This document shows positions 1-10,881 of a DNA stretch of 64,000 nucleotides, piece after piece. The notes beneath the pieces were generated by a model. It saw only the letters and a list, made by a program, of their open reading frames with translations, ran no database searches and was not told the DNA's origin. The first letter of the stretch is position 1. Every line of letters begins with the position of its first letter. The stretch is from Melastoma dodecandrum (taxonomy: Eukaryota > Streptophyta > Magnoliopsida > Myrtales > Melastomataceae). Made by a program: the position numbers and the translations under genes. Where the stretch lies: the NCBI GenBank assembly GCA_029817715.1, contig JARUPY010000079.1, positions 2,356,001 through 2,420,000 of the forward strand, written 5' to 3'.

Positions 1-695
1 TGCTTTCACCAAATTAAACCAAAACAACTAAACCATTCTGGGTCCCAGGTACACGCTTAACAACACAGACCCAGACCAAGTAAAACCCAAGCATGAGCCA
101 AATCAGGAGGAGTACCGACAAACAACAACTCAGGAGGACAACCAACGACAACCAAGACTCACACCCAAACAAATGAGGACGCCCACCACTGACCCAAAAC
201 CTAATCACACCCGAAAAGACAAACTGCAAAACGGAAGCGGGGGAACTTGAAGAAGAGCCGCCCGCGAAGTTCATCCGCAACAACACACACGGCGGCCGGA
301 AAGGAAAGCGGAGCACGAAGGGGATGATGGCCGAGAGTTAACAACGATACGAACGGAATGACGAGTCCAAGTAAAACCGAAGCATGACCCAAATCAGGAG
401 GAGTACCGACAAGAGGTAACTCATGAGGACTACCAACAACAACCACGACCCACACCCACGACCCACAACCACAACCGCCACCCACACCCAAACAAATCAG
501 GACGCCCACCACCGACCCAAACCCTAATCACATGAGAAAAGACATACTGCAAAACGGAAGTGGGAGAACTTGCAGAAGAGCCGCCGTCGAAGTTGATCAG
601 CAACACCACACACGGCGGCCGGAAAGGAAAGCGGACCACCAAGGGGACGATCGCCGGGAGTTACCAACGCTACCAACCGAATGACGACTTCGGTC
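1..695. repeat. imperfect tandem duplication, non-coding
   Basis: Two related segments lie head to tail. Words such as CCAAGTAAAAC (76 and 367), AAATCAGGAGGAGTACCGAC, GACGCCCACC (178 and 501) and CGGCGGCCGGAAAGGAAAGC recur in the same order. The offset grows from about 291 to 323 bp because the second unit carries about 32 extra bases of a CCCAC/ACCAC-rich stretch. The open frames here are short and low in complexity and resemble no protein I know. It may be a transposon end or a local satellite; the family is not recognised. Confidence 0.6.
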
Positions 696-699
696 CTCC

Positions 700-1440
700 G
701 AAATTAGTAATAAGTTTAGTAACCAGGGTAGAGAGGTAATTTCACAACATAAATAGGTTCGGAGTTAGGTTCGGAAACACTGTTCTAATTAGTAAATTTG
801 TTAGTAAACGCCTTCATTTTTTAGTAACAGTTTACTACTTTTTTTAGTAAAAACAACTCAAAATTAGTAAAATTTACTAAGAGGAAGAGTTTTTTACTAA
901 AAAAACACCAGAATTAGTAAACAGTTACTAATTATCGGCATAATTCGTACAGTAAAAAGTAGTAAAATTTACTACGTTTTTTACTAACCTTGCACTGACT
1001 TTACTAAAAAATTTCCGTTAGTAACGTCAACGCAGAATTAGTAAAAAAAGTAGTAAATTTTACTCCTTTTTTTACTAAAACTGGTTCGACTTTACTAAAA
1101 TATGAAAAAATTAGTAAAGTTAACGCAAAATTAGTAAAAAAATGAGTAAAATTTACTACTTTTTTTACTAATTCTGCGTTGACGTTACTAACGGAAATAT
1201 TTTAGTAAAGTCAGCGCAAAAGTAGTAAACTTGAACTGGAATGAACAGTGAAAAAGTAGTAAAATTTCCATACTTTTTTACTAAGTTTGCGTTGACTTTA
1301 CTAAAAGTTGACCGAAAAGTAGTAAATTTTACTATATTCTTTACTAAATATGCGCTAACTTCGTTAGTATTAATTAGTAACGGTCAACTTTTAATAAAAT
1401 TTACTACCTGTCGTTAGTATTAATTAGTAAACTACGTAAC
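700..1440. repeat. TTAGTAA/TTACTAA word field with a 65-bp inverted repeat
   Basis: AT-rich DNA in which TTAGTAA and its complement TTACTAA recur dozens of times, often fused into short palindromes such as AGTAAAATTTACT. Within it, 999-1063 and 1146-1210 are nearly perfect reverse complements (65-nt arms, about 82-nt loop). Both arms carry a GTCAACGCAGAATTAG motif or its complement. There is no coding potential. It could be the core of a foldback or MITE-like element. Confidence 0.65.
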
Positions 1441-2000
1441 CGTTACGTGCACGTACCGTTAACCCCTTCCAAAACTATACTCACCTTCGGAAAAAAAAAG
1501 TGTTGTCAAAATAAAGAGTCAGTGGAGATGACACGATGACGATAATATATATTTTTTTTAAATACAGACAACAATCTGCCGTACAACCCCAGACATTATT
1601 CCACCCATGTCAATATCATGAGTCCCACCATTCCAACGCCTTGTTCCAAAGAAGAAATTGGAAAAACAACAAAAAACCAAAAGCCATGGATTTTTTGCAT
1701 GGAATTCCTTCCCTTTTTAGCACGAAGGACAAACACAAATACATAAGTTAAGTGCACACGGGGAATAAATACAAATCATCTTCATCAATTCATCCCTTGA
1801 TAATAAAAATGGTGAAGGGGGGGGGGATGCTGTATGAGGTGGCCCCAGCTAAAATTTAAGCCACCGCAAACCCGCCTCTCCCTTTTTTCTCAGGGTAAGA
1901 GGATGCTACTTTTGCCCTCAAGGTTTTCCTAACTAAGATGCGAGGAGGGGGTCGTGCAGGCGAGGAAGAAGAATAAGAAGAGGAAGAGAAAGTATGTACC
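1441..2000. other. 3' flank of the TH2 gene; no gene seen
   Basis: This stretch follows the stop of the minus-strand gene and should hold its 3' untranslated region. It contains a G run near 1817 and a purine-rich stretch at 1945-1995. I see no convincing ORF or repeat. Confidence 0.4.
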
Positions 2001-5000
2001 TTACCACCCCAGCATGAATGCGTGTATCTCGGCCCAACTAGACACCAAATAAAGAGTTCCCGACAGACCTTTCCAGCCCCAGGAGCTTCCCTCATGGTAG
2101 TCCTTTTGCTTCTTGACTACGCCGGGAAACAGGGGCACGAAGGATATTCCGAACTGGCTCCCTACCTTCCTTAAGCTGGAACTGGATCCCACGACGATCC
2201 CTATGTCGGCCTTGAGCAGGCAGAGCAAGTCTCCGACCGAGTCTCCAACATATATGGTTATGGCTTTCTTATCATTCTCACAAGCTTTCAGAATGTCATC
2301 GAATGCTTGGGCCTTGTCCAGGGGAGATTGTATTTTCTTAACTATCTCTCCCGTAGAAATCAATTCATCGAAAGTTAACTCGTTGGTGTGTATATTAAGA
2401 ACCTGCAAATCACCTACCCAACAGCAAAGGATTCCATAACGATGAGGACAAGGATGAGCGTCATGAGTCAATAACTGATGCAGATGCACAGACAGTCTAC
2501 AGTCTGTGCATGATGAAGGCAGAGTTAAGAGATATCCCGTCGTCAAAGATGCAGTTAGTTGAGCGAAATGATTCACTGAGGGAGGCAAAACAAGAGCAAA
2601 TAGACTAGGGGTGCAAATTTTACCTGACAGAAGTGCTGACCTAATCAGGTCACCAGACCAACAATAGGATAGCACATGGACTTTCACAGCCAAGTTTTCA
2701 TTCTTTAGAAGTTTCTGAAAGAAACTGATACAACCATCCTGAAGAATCATCTTTTGTCCAGCTCTTTTTATGTCTTCAATGTTCAGACCCTTCAAAACCC
2801 CAGATTCAATGATCCTGGAATTCGCCCTCTTCTCGAAGTCGGATAGCTCATTGAATGCTTTGATAAGATTCTCGTAATTGAATTCATCAACTATAAATTT
2901 TCAAGGAAAATGAAAATCAGGAAAGGGATGCGAGGAGTGTTCCTCTGAGATGAAAAAGTAGAAGTTACCTTTCTCCAAAGGAAGAATACTTTCTATGCAT
3001 TTCTCAAACTCCTCGGTGTATTGTTTTGACAGGGCGTCCCAAGTTTTTCTCAATTCAGCAGAGGACATCCTCAAGAGTTGGTTCTGGGTTTCGCTTTGAT
3101 CCGACTTGGGAGCGGTAAGAATGGCAATCTCAGCCAAAATCGCAGAAGAATCAACAGTAGTACAGGTCAAATCAAAATCAGAAAAGAACAGCAGATGACT
3201 ATCTGCCAGACGAGGATCCTTGATGAGAGGGACACAAGTAGGCTGTGCAAGCGGTTGAGCGAGGAAGAACTCTATTTCGAGTTTCATAGCTTGGTGATAA
3301 AGCTTCTCGATTACATCAAGCTCTTCACCAGTCAAAGGGGCGCTGAGTTTGTCAAGCACTTCTTCAGTTTTCCGTGCTGCTGCCTGTGTCCAGAGGATGA
3401 AATATAACTAAGGTACATGTGAAGTCATTATGCTTGCGATGAGATAAACAAACTAGAACCACATTTCAATCATAAAGAGGTGAGAAAAGACAAGCAACAG
3501 CTAAGGAGAAAAATATGGCTGACCTGAAAGCTTTCATTAGAGTAATTGTCAATCCATTTCTTATATGGGTGACTGCATTCATCATTGTTTAAAAGCTTCT
3601 GGAATTCCTCACCAAGAAAGGCATACAATCGCATGCAAGGCGTCATGGCACCAAGAGTGTAAGCTGCCACTTTTGTTTTCTCAAAGGGAGTAGCGAGATT
3701 TCCCGGACCTTTGACCCCTTCAACTTTCCCTGAGGCTGTTGCCAACAAAAAATCAGTATACTTAACAGTTGCCGAGTTGGGAGTGCTTTCCTTTGTAATC
3801 TCAGATCCCCACTCCTGTACAGCTCATATAATTAGACAAGTAAGAAGACTAGAATACAACCAGTAACAAAGAAGAACATTCGGAAATCATGCATGACTCA
3901 TCACCCATTAGACACTATAAGCTATCTTATCATACACAAGTAGTTCAAGGGGGCAAACAAATGCTTCCAACAAAACCAGAAGCATCCTTTTAAATCACTC
4001 AAGTGCACTTACAGCGTCAAATTGGCCATCCCACGACTCAAAAAATCAGAACGAGGATAGTGTCCTCTCATTTAACTATAAACTTTTGAAGGATTCTTTT
4101 ATAGTATCTCTGTCCATTTTTCTGGCATGTATTAGAAAACAAAAAGGCAGGGAACAGTAAACCTCATTCTTCCGTATGATTTCTAGGACCAAATATATGA
4201 GAAGGAACTCCACAGAACAATCAACCCCTCGCTTCCCCCAATAATTCATTATCAAAAGTACCAATGCTGCTGATGTATAACAATCCCTTGAGGTCCTTCT
4301 ATTCCCCCAAAATCAAGAGAGTTTATAATATTTAGGTTCTCTCCATGCTAACCTGTGCAAATGAATGGTGCATTTTAAGTTCCTCCATAACATCTCTTCT
4401 CAATTCAGTGATAGAAATCTTCGCCTCATCATCATCAGCACATTCTTCAGCTAAACTGTAGCTGCAATTGCAATAAAACATATGCCAAACATTTCCTGCC
4501 AATCAATATATTGTTGATCCCTGGGCAAAAAGGAAAAACAGGGAGAAAAAGCAGGCATGGAATGAGTAAAAAAATGTGTAATATGAACGAATCAAGAGAG
4601 ACTAACACACACTCCAACTCAAATCTACTTCAGTTCAACGGCTTATTCATAACTATAGAATACATTCCAAACAAGATTTGAGCTCACCAGTCATCAGTGC
4701 ATAAATTATATTCCACCATTCACATTAATCAATCTCGAAACCTGCTCAGTATAAGTCATCAGTTATCCATTATTTCTAACAACCTAAAATGCACAACAAT
4801 CACATTCCGTCAGAAGCAAAGCAACTTAGAAGAGAGTGCGGATAAACTTTTCACCGGAGAATACAGCCCCAAAGAAAAGAAGCCATGAAAATCCGTAAAA
4901 ATCGACATCAATTTAAAAAAAAAAAACCTTTGTCTAACAACAAATAGCACAGCTACACCTTCTCTTGGACAGCAAAAGACAAAAGGGTCGTTACTATATC

Positions 5001-5579
5001 TCTCATCTTCCTCAAAGATCAACGTGATGGTCCACATAGAACTAATTACACAGATCAAATCAAGCGAAAGGGGCATCAAGAACCCAAGTCCGACCTACTG
5101 ATGCAACAAGGGACAATAAGATATGGAACTCCGAAATAGAGACGGCATTCGACTTCACAATCAAGTCAAGAATTAACCTGAACACCAAACATTCCCATCG
5201 CGACAAGAAATTCCTGTAACCTATCCAGGAGACAACGCAAGAGCAGCCCGAGATTAAGAGGGGGGGAGAAACGAAGCACTCACGCCTGGGCGAAGGCCTT
5301 GAGGAACCACGCGTCCTGAGCGACGTAAGTCCGGAAGGAACCGATATCGAGGTTACCGGCGGCGAGGGAGACGGCGAAAGGGGTGTACATGGAGAAAACG
5401 GCCTCGCGGTAGAACTTGATCCAGAACTTCCTGGCGACGCCGACCTCGACGGAGGACATGGAGGGGAGGGAGGTCAAGGGCTTAGGGAGGGCCGCCGCCA
5501 TGGCCGGCAGGGGGAGGGGAGATCGGGGGGGGATGAGTTTCAGTTGAGAGACGGTTAGGGAGGGGGAGAACCGGGGCAT
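2001..5579 (-). CDS. TH2: bifunctional TH2-type protein (TenA domain plus HAD phosphatase), thiamin monophosphate phosphatase
   Basis: Six exons join in frame on the minus strand: 5579-5284, 4461-4353, 3814-3524, 3383-2969, 2890-2624, 2413-2001. All introns are GT-AG, and the total is 1791 nt (596 aa plus stop). Residues about 45-275 form a TenA/THI-4 domain, with the conserved Glu of the ExxF motif near residue 268. Residues about 295-596 form a HAD phosphatase: FFSDFDLTC (Asp 301 and 303) is motif I and VGDSVGD (516-521) is motif IV. This domain order is that of plant TH2, which dephosphorylates thiamin monophosphate and has an aminopyrimidine-salvage TenA module. The first Met gives an N-terminal extension rich in Ser, Pro and Leu that could be an organelle-targeting peptide; a second Met at 5501 would give a shorter form. 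The exon 6 acceptor at 2414 was chosen over the nearby CAG because only it keeps the frame. The gene appears intact. Confidence 0.93.
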
Positions 5580-5888
5580 TGAAACGCTGGGTGGGTGGGT
5601 GACGGGGGCTGTGTGGGTGTAGAAGAACGACGTCGTTTCGGAGGGCAGAAAATTAAAAATGGGAAAAAGGTGTGTAGGCGGAGGCGGAGGAAGAAGAAAG
5701 AAGTGAGGAAGGGAGGGAGTCGAATTAAGAAAAAAGGATAGAACAAAAGAAATGCCACGACCTGACGACCATATGTTACGTTGTTTGCCGGAGTTTTGTA
5801 CAGAAATACGGTTAATTTTAAAAAATATTTTCGAAATATGGTTTCAGTTTCGTAAAATATGATTTTACCATAGAATAGACGCGTTTTA
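5580..5888. other. upstream region of TH2
   Basis: This holds the presumed 5' leader and promoter of the minus-strand TH2 gene. It is pyrimidine-rich on the coding strand, as plant leaders often are. I could not assign a TATA box with confidence. From about 5760 the composition becomes AT-rich toward the MULE end. Confidence 0.4.
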
Positions 5889-6205
5889 AAAATGCGCCCT
5901 TCGATTTACAAAGAAGGAGGCGCGGTTTCAAAACGCGCTTTCGTGTATCAAAGGAAGGGGCGGGTTTTCAAAACCCGTCTCTATGCGGAGTCCGGCCACA
6001 GCATGAGGGGGCGGTTTCAAAACACGCCCTCATACAGGGGCAGGTTTTCAAAACCCACCCCTCCAACACTTGGAGAAATTCTCCAAGTGTTGGGGCCCCT
6101 TCGGAGGATGGCACAAGAAGCGGGTTTTGAAAACCCGCCCCTCCTTGAACACACAAGGGGCGCGTTTAACCCGCCTCTTACTTGGACAATCAAGGGGCGG
6201 GTTTT
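5889..6205. repeat. left terminal arm of the MULE, palindromic
   Basis: Repeated blocks of the form GCGGGTTTTCAAAACCCGC, some mutated to GCGGTTTCAAAACGCGC, lie at about 5890-6205, with a 31-nt hairpin at 6063-6093. They are inverted relative to the arm at 10203-10400. Confidence 0.75.
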
Positions 6206-6249
6206 AGACATGACTAAGTACTTACGAATTATATTAAAAATCATGTTCC

Positions 6250-7153
6250 AACAACACAATAACCAAATTATCACACTTCGAAACAATCCAAAATGGGACA
6301 TTAGCAAGGCACTCCATTGGATGGATTTGCGCGGCAACACGATGAACAACTGGAGAGAGGTCCATCGGGTGTTTCTGGAGCTGTGGGAAGATCGGATGAA
6401 TAAGGTCGTGCCGCTGTTTTGGGAGTTTCGCATTAAATACTCCAAATGGTATGCGAAGCATACCAGGCAATACATATCGCACACTGGCTCCATGCTAGGC
6501 ACAATGGTAAGTCGTTTATGAGTATCACATTACATTTTTCCATTCCATTTTTCAACTTTAACCTATATTTATGTCCAGCCAGCCAGAACTCGTTTCTCTT
6601 GCCGAGAAGTCCATGCAGATGATGCGGGAGTATGCACCGGTACGATTGTATGGTCGTACCGGCGGGTTGGAAGATCAACCTGTATACGAGTTCATGCCGC
6701 CAGGTGGACAGCATATGGAGGAAGATCATCCTCATATGGACTATGCGGAAGAGGAGCATGAAGATGAGTAGGTGCCACGGACATACAAGGACCTCGTATT
6801 TGACGAGGATGGCCATGAAGTGCGAGAAGGCATGCTCATCTCGCAAGTTGCCCATATTGATGCCGATTACAGCACACCTTACTTCGAGGTTGGGTCCAGT
6901 TCGACCGCGGGAGCTCCGATTAAAGGGGCGAGAGAATTCGGGTAAGTCCTTTGATGTTCGATTGATTTAAACTCTCGTAACTCAACTAATATAAGTTTTT
7001 CAGGTACGACCATTCACAACAAGGATAAAGACCTTCTCAAATCACGTAACTGTACCCGGATGATTCATCGGAGCAGCCTCACGTTCCAGAAGATCCCGTA
7101 TTCAGGCCTTATGTTAGGAGGAAATCAACGAGGCGTAGGGGAATTTACTGATG
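6250..7153 (+). pseudogene. C-terminal half of a plant mobile domain (PMD) protein, plus strand
   Basis: Plus-strand pieces read like the end of plant mobile domain proteins, often annotated as serine/threonine phosphatase 7 long-form homologues. These are WMDLRGNTMNNWREVH and WYAKHTRQYISHTG at 6320-6490, then an acidic tail. Plausible splice sites are a donor at 6507 (GTAAGT), an acceptor before 6579, a donor near 6942 and an acceptor near 7003. An in-frame TAG at 6769-6771 interrupts the third part, which continues with TYKDLVFDEDGHEV. The N-terminal half of the protein is absent upstream but is present on the opposite strand at 7228-8260. The piece is therefore best read as an inverted 3' half of the same gene. 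Confidence 0.75.
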
Positions 7154-7227
7154 TTTATAAACGTTTGTGAACTTTGCGTATGATATTCTAAGGTTTTATG
7201 TATGATATTATTGTTCTACTTTTATAA

Positions 7228-8260
7228 GCATGAGCTGATGATCGCCAAACTGACGAATCACTCTATCCGGGTAATGCCACTCCACGATGTAGAAGCAAAT
7301 GAGAGGGAGTCTGGCACGCCAAAAAGCCTCTCCCGATCGGCAATAATCTAGAAGCATGGCTATCAACTCCTTCGGGTAAGGATGTCAAACAATCTGCATA
7401 TAATGTGAATGTGTGAAGAGAGTTCGATATAATCAAATGAAATTGTTAGATATAGAAGTTTACCCGATCCATGCTTTGCCTATCGAAGGCCTCTCTGTAC
7501 GAGGAAAGTACATGGGTAGTGATCGTGTGTACATCCTTTGCAACGGCCCAGCGATAGCTCAAAGGCATATCCTCTACAAATGGGGTTCGATGTCTAAGAG
7601 GCGCTATATGTGGGAATCTATCACATGCCCAAATCTGTAACAATATCAGGGGACCCTCTATCTGAGATGCCTTGTGGTGAGCAGCCTTACACAAACTCCT
7701 ATAAAGCCATGCAAAGCAGACACTACCCCAACTGTACTGTCCAGCCCTCTCAAAGTCAGCTAGTAGAGGCAACCAGAATATGTGTACTAAACTGTCTGAC
7801 TATGTAGTGAATATCATCCCGCCAATCAGCTGCAAAATATAAGCCATAGTATGCATCTACACTACCTCCTCAGGGGCATACATAGGGATCTCACTAAAAT
7901 TGACAGCCAGCCAGCTCAGTCTAGTACGACCAGACCTAATGTTGTCACCCCTAGGTACCCGACCTAATAACTCTAGACACACAGCCTCATTAGATACGGA
8001 GGTGTCTACTATCACCGCATCACCATCTACGGGCAAACCTAGCTGAATTGCCACATCCTGTAGGGTGACGGTCATCTCACCGTGCAGCATATAGATGGTG
8101 TGCGTCTCCGGCCTCCAACGTTCTGTCAATGCTGTGATAAGGGCCGGTCCAAGGAAATGAATGGAAGCTTAGCCACTCCGTAGAATCCTGCTTGACGGAG
8201 GTAAACATCCATCATGGGATCGGTGGAAACTCCCTTCGGTGATTTATCTACCCGACGGTA
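7228..8260 (-). pseudogene. N-terminal and central part of a plant mobile domain (PMD) protein
   Basis: The minus strand shows typical PMD blocks in order: TERWRPETHT with LQDVAIQLGLPVDG (8129-8000); PLLADFERAGQYSWGS, FAWLYRSLCKAA and GPLILLQIWACDRFP (7770-7600); then ICFYIVEWHYPDRVIRQFG (about 7300-7235) in another frame. Two in-frame stops lie between 7773 and 7857, another lies just before the first block, and a frame change follows 7446. It is therefore a pseudogene. The family end that should follow DRVIRQFG is missing here and is found inverted at 6250-7153. PMD proteins are found both as cellular silencing factors (MAIN family) and inside plant MULEs. Confidence 0.8.
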
Positions 8261-8518
8261 AGTTAGAACGTTATTCTGTAACTAAAACGCGAATTAGTAA
8301 ACGAAGTACGAATACATGAAAGATAATGTAATGATTTAAAACTAAAGAAGTTGATATACCACACTATATCCGGCTTCCCATACAGCCGTCGACCGATGCT
8401 CTCATTGAGCATTAAGAACGTTTGTCTTTCTTTGCCCTGGACGCATTTTCCTGTAAGACAATATAACAAGGGTTAAAACAAACACAAGTAAAGCATAAAA
8501 ACAACAAGAATATATAAT

Positions 8519-10208
8519 TTAAACATTGTAAAAGCACTTACAAAGATTCCTATTAGGACAACTACGTCGGTTATGACATTCCTTTCTACATAACCCACAA
8601 TTAGTTTTCCGAGATTTCTCCTTGATATCCATTTCATTACGTATATTGGATGACCTGGGATGCCCTTTTGGTCTGACTCTTGTAAGGTCGGAATTGACTT
8701 TCGGAAAAGGATACAATCATCTTGCAATCAAAAGAATGCCATTTGGAAGCATATACAGCCTTCTGACACTCGAATGAATAGAAATGACTAATGACAGCGG
8801 TATGATCTACATGCATGTGTGCATAACATGCCAAAGCCTGCGAACAAGGACTGCGATATATTTGCCACTTCTTGCAGCTGCATTTCCGCGCTTGAAAAAA
8901 TACATACTTGAGTCGATGTTTTCCTCTAGTTTTCACGTCAAATCTACCCTCCTTTCGATCGAGAAGCACTACTTCGTACCGTTTGGCTTTCTCTAAATAT
9001 TTGAATAACTGATTTGTACAAACACTTATAAAACTTTCGCCAATTTTCAACGAAAAGTCTACATCATCCCGTCTGGCTATCCAATATGATACGCAGTTAT
9101 ACCATATTTTCCTAACAAGAGCCGAAACAGGAAGATTTATGGCACCTCTTATAACGGCGTTGTAACTCTCGCTCAAATTCGTAGTCACAAGACCATATCT
9201 ATAAAATTCATCCCGACTCAAACACCACTGCTCTTCATTCATCTCGGTAAAAAACTCGCCAGCTTCTGGCATTGATTCAAACAAGCTTCTTATAATGTTC
9301 TTGTACTTCACAGTCATCGATTTCCTCGCTGCGGCTATCAACTTCCTTTTACAAACAACATTTTTATATCTCGTATTGAAATTGCTTGTCACATGTCTAT
9401 AACAGAACCGCCAATGCGCAAATGGCGGGGTCCAACCCACCAGCGGATCATTCACAACCGCTTGAATGCCAGCATGTCTGTCGGAAATCAAGCATACTCT
9501 TCCCGTCCTTTCACCAACGACATATCCCTTAAGGCATCTCAAGAACCAACTCCATGAATCATAGCTTTTCTCATCAACCAGTGCAAATGCAAACGGCACA
9601 ATATGGTTCTCCTCGTCCATAGAACATGTAATTAAAAGTTTATGCCTATATTTACCATATAGAAATGTGTCATATATACTTACAACTGGCTGACAATGAT
9701 TGAATGCCTGAATACACTGTCCGAATGCCCAAAACAGTCTCTGAAAGTGGAATACTTCCACATCGCCAAGATTATAAGTTGCACTCCAATCAACAATTGT
9801 TCCGGGGTTGACAATTCTAATTGCATTCATAAGATGTGGCAACTCATTATAAGATTCATCCCATTCGCCGTATTCAACTGCAATTGCCTTCCTCTTTGCA
9901 TCCCATACTCGTCTCCTAGTTACTTCGTACCTAAATCTCTCCTTTATTACATTACGTAGGAACGACACTTTCGCTTCAGGAGATTCTCTAACAAAAGTAC
10001 GGAAGTAGGGAACCATAAAGTTATAGTCAAGTCGATCATGATCTTGGGAAAGCACTACATTTAAACATGTATGCGACTCACCAACAATCGTTATTTCAAA
10101 CTCATCATCACAAGCACGTTGAATCGCGCGTAATCTCCACTTACAACCAAATCCAAACTCAGAAAAAAACTGATTTCGGGGGAGGGGGACCCGAGTTATG
10201 ACTGACAA
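8519..10208 (-). pseudogene. MULE (MuDR-family) transposase, frameshifted and N-terminally truncated
   Basis: A 523-codon open frame (10208-8637) contains the MULE transposase core: YDTFLYGKY supplies the first Asp, LISDRHAGI the second, and TTNLSESYNAVI the Glu. Upstream is the GESHTC region of MuDR proteins. Near the C-terminus is a SWIM-type zinc finger (CSCKKW...PCSQALACYAH), in which the usual His of the C-x-H pair is Gln. Near 8718 a one-base shift moves the true continuation into another frame, where RNEMDIKEKSRKTN and the zinc knuckle CGLCRKECHNRRSC follow (to 8519). The N-terminus runs straight into the GC-rich arm, so the usual N-terminal domain is lost. The product is probably non-functional. 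Confidence 0.85.
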
Positions 10209-10400
10209 AACCCGCCCCTTATTCAGTTAACCCGCCCCTCAAAACCCGCCCCCTGTCCGACGCCAATACCTTTCTTTCATACACTTGGAAATTCGCCCAA
10301 GTGTTGGAGGGGCGGGTTTTGAAAACCCGCCCTTTTGTGCATTTCCCGAAGGGGCCCCCCAACACTTTGGAGAATTCTCCAATTGTTGGAGGGGCGGGGC
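10203..10400. repeat. right terminal arm of the MULE, palindromic
   Basis: Repeated AAAACCCGCCCC and GGGGCGGGTTTTG blocks lie here, with two copies of a CCAACACTTGG-type hairpin. 10337-10399 pairs with 6041-6114 as an inverted repeat. Confidence 0.75.
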
Positions 10401-10881
10401 TGGAATGTTATTTTGGAACGTAACTCTATTAACAATAGCCCTGAAACCATGGGCATAAGTGGACCTCAGTTTTTGGTTTGGATCATCAAATTTACGGATG
10501 TGCGTGGACGATTAGACTGGTCGTCGTTATTATTATATTTTTTATGGAAGAGGGAAAAAGATAAATTAAGAGAAATTAATTGGTAACAGCCATTATTTTG
10601 TCATTTATCTGATCAATTAAATTTTTAGATTCATGACTTTTTGGTTTTAGGGTGCAAAGGCATGGAAAATAAATAAATTACATTCGTTGTTTTACAACTA
10701 ATGAAGATGCTCTTCTTCTTCTTCTTTTTTTAAAAAAAAAAGAAAAGAAAAGAATTAGTTAAAAAACAAGGAAAGAAAATTATTAAAAGGAAAACACTTG
10801 AAAATAAATACCACCCGCCCAACCTAATAATCCATATCCTAAAGATATAACGAAACGAGACTCTTTTATCTTTCTCATCTC
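10401..10881. other. intergenic, 3' flank of the neprosin-like gene
   Basis: AT-rich DNA with a CTTCTT run and poly-A stretch at 10710-10755. It probably includes the 3' untranslated region of the minus-strand gene that ends at 10882. I see no ORF of interest. Confidence 0.4.

Larger units (their letters stand above)
5889..10400. mobile_element. decayed Mutator-like element carrying a plant mobile domain gene
   Basis: Both ends carry GC-rich arms made of GGGCGGGTTTT/AAAACCCGCCC palindromes. The segment 6041-6114 is an inverted copy of 10337-10399: both contain a CCAACACTT...AAGTGTTGG hairpin next to a GGGGCCCC block. Between the arms lie a MuDR-type transposase remnant (minus) and pieces of a plant mobile domain gene of the MAIN/PMD type, a gene pair known from plant MULEs. 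No target-site duplication could be fixed, so the outer limits are approximate. All of its genes are broken. Confidence 0.8.
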
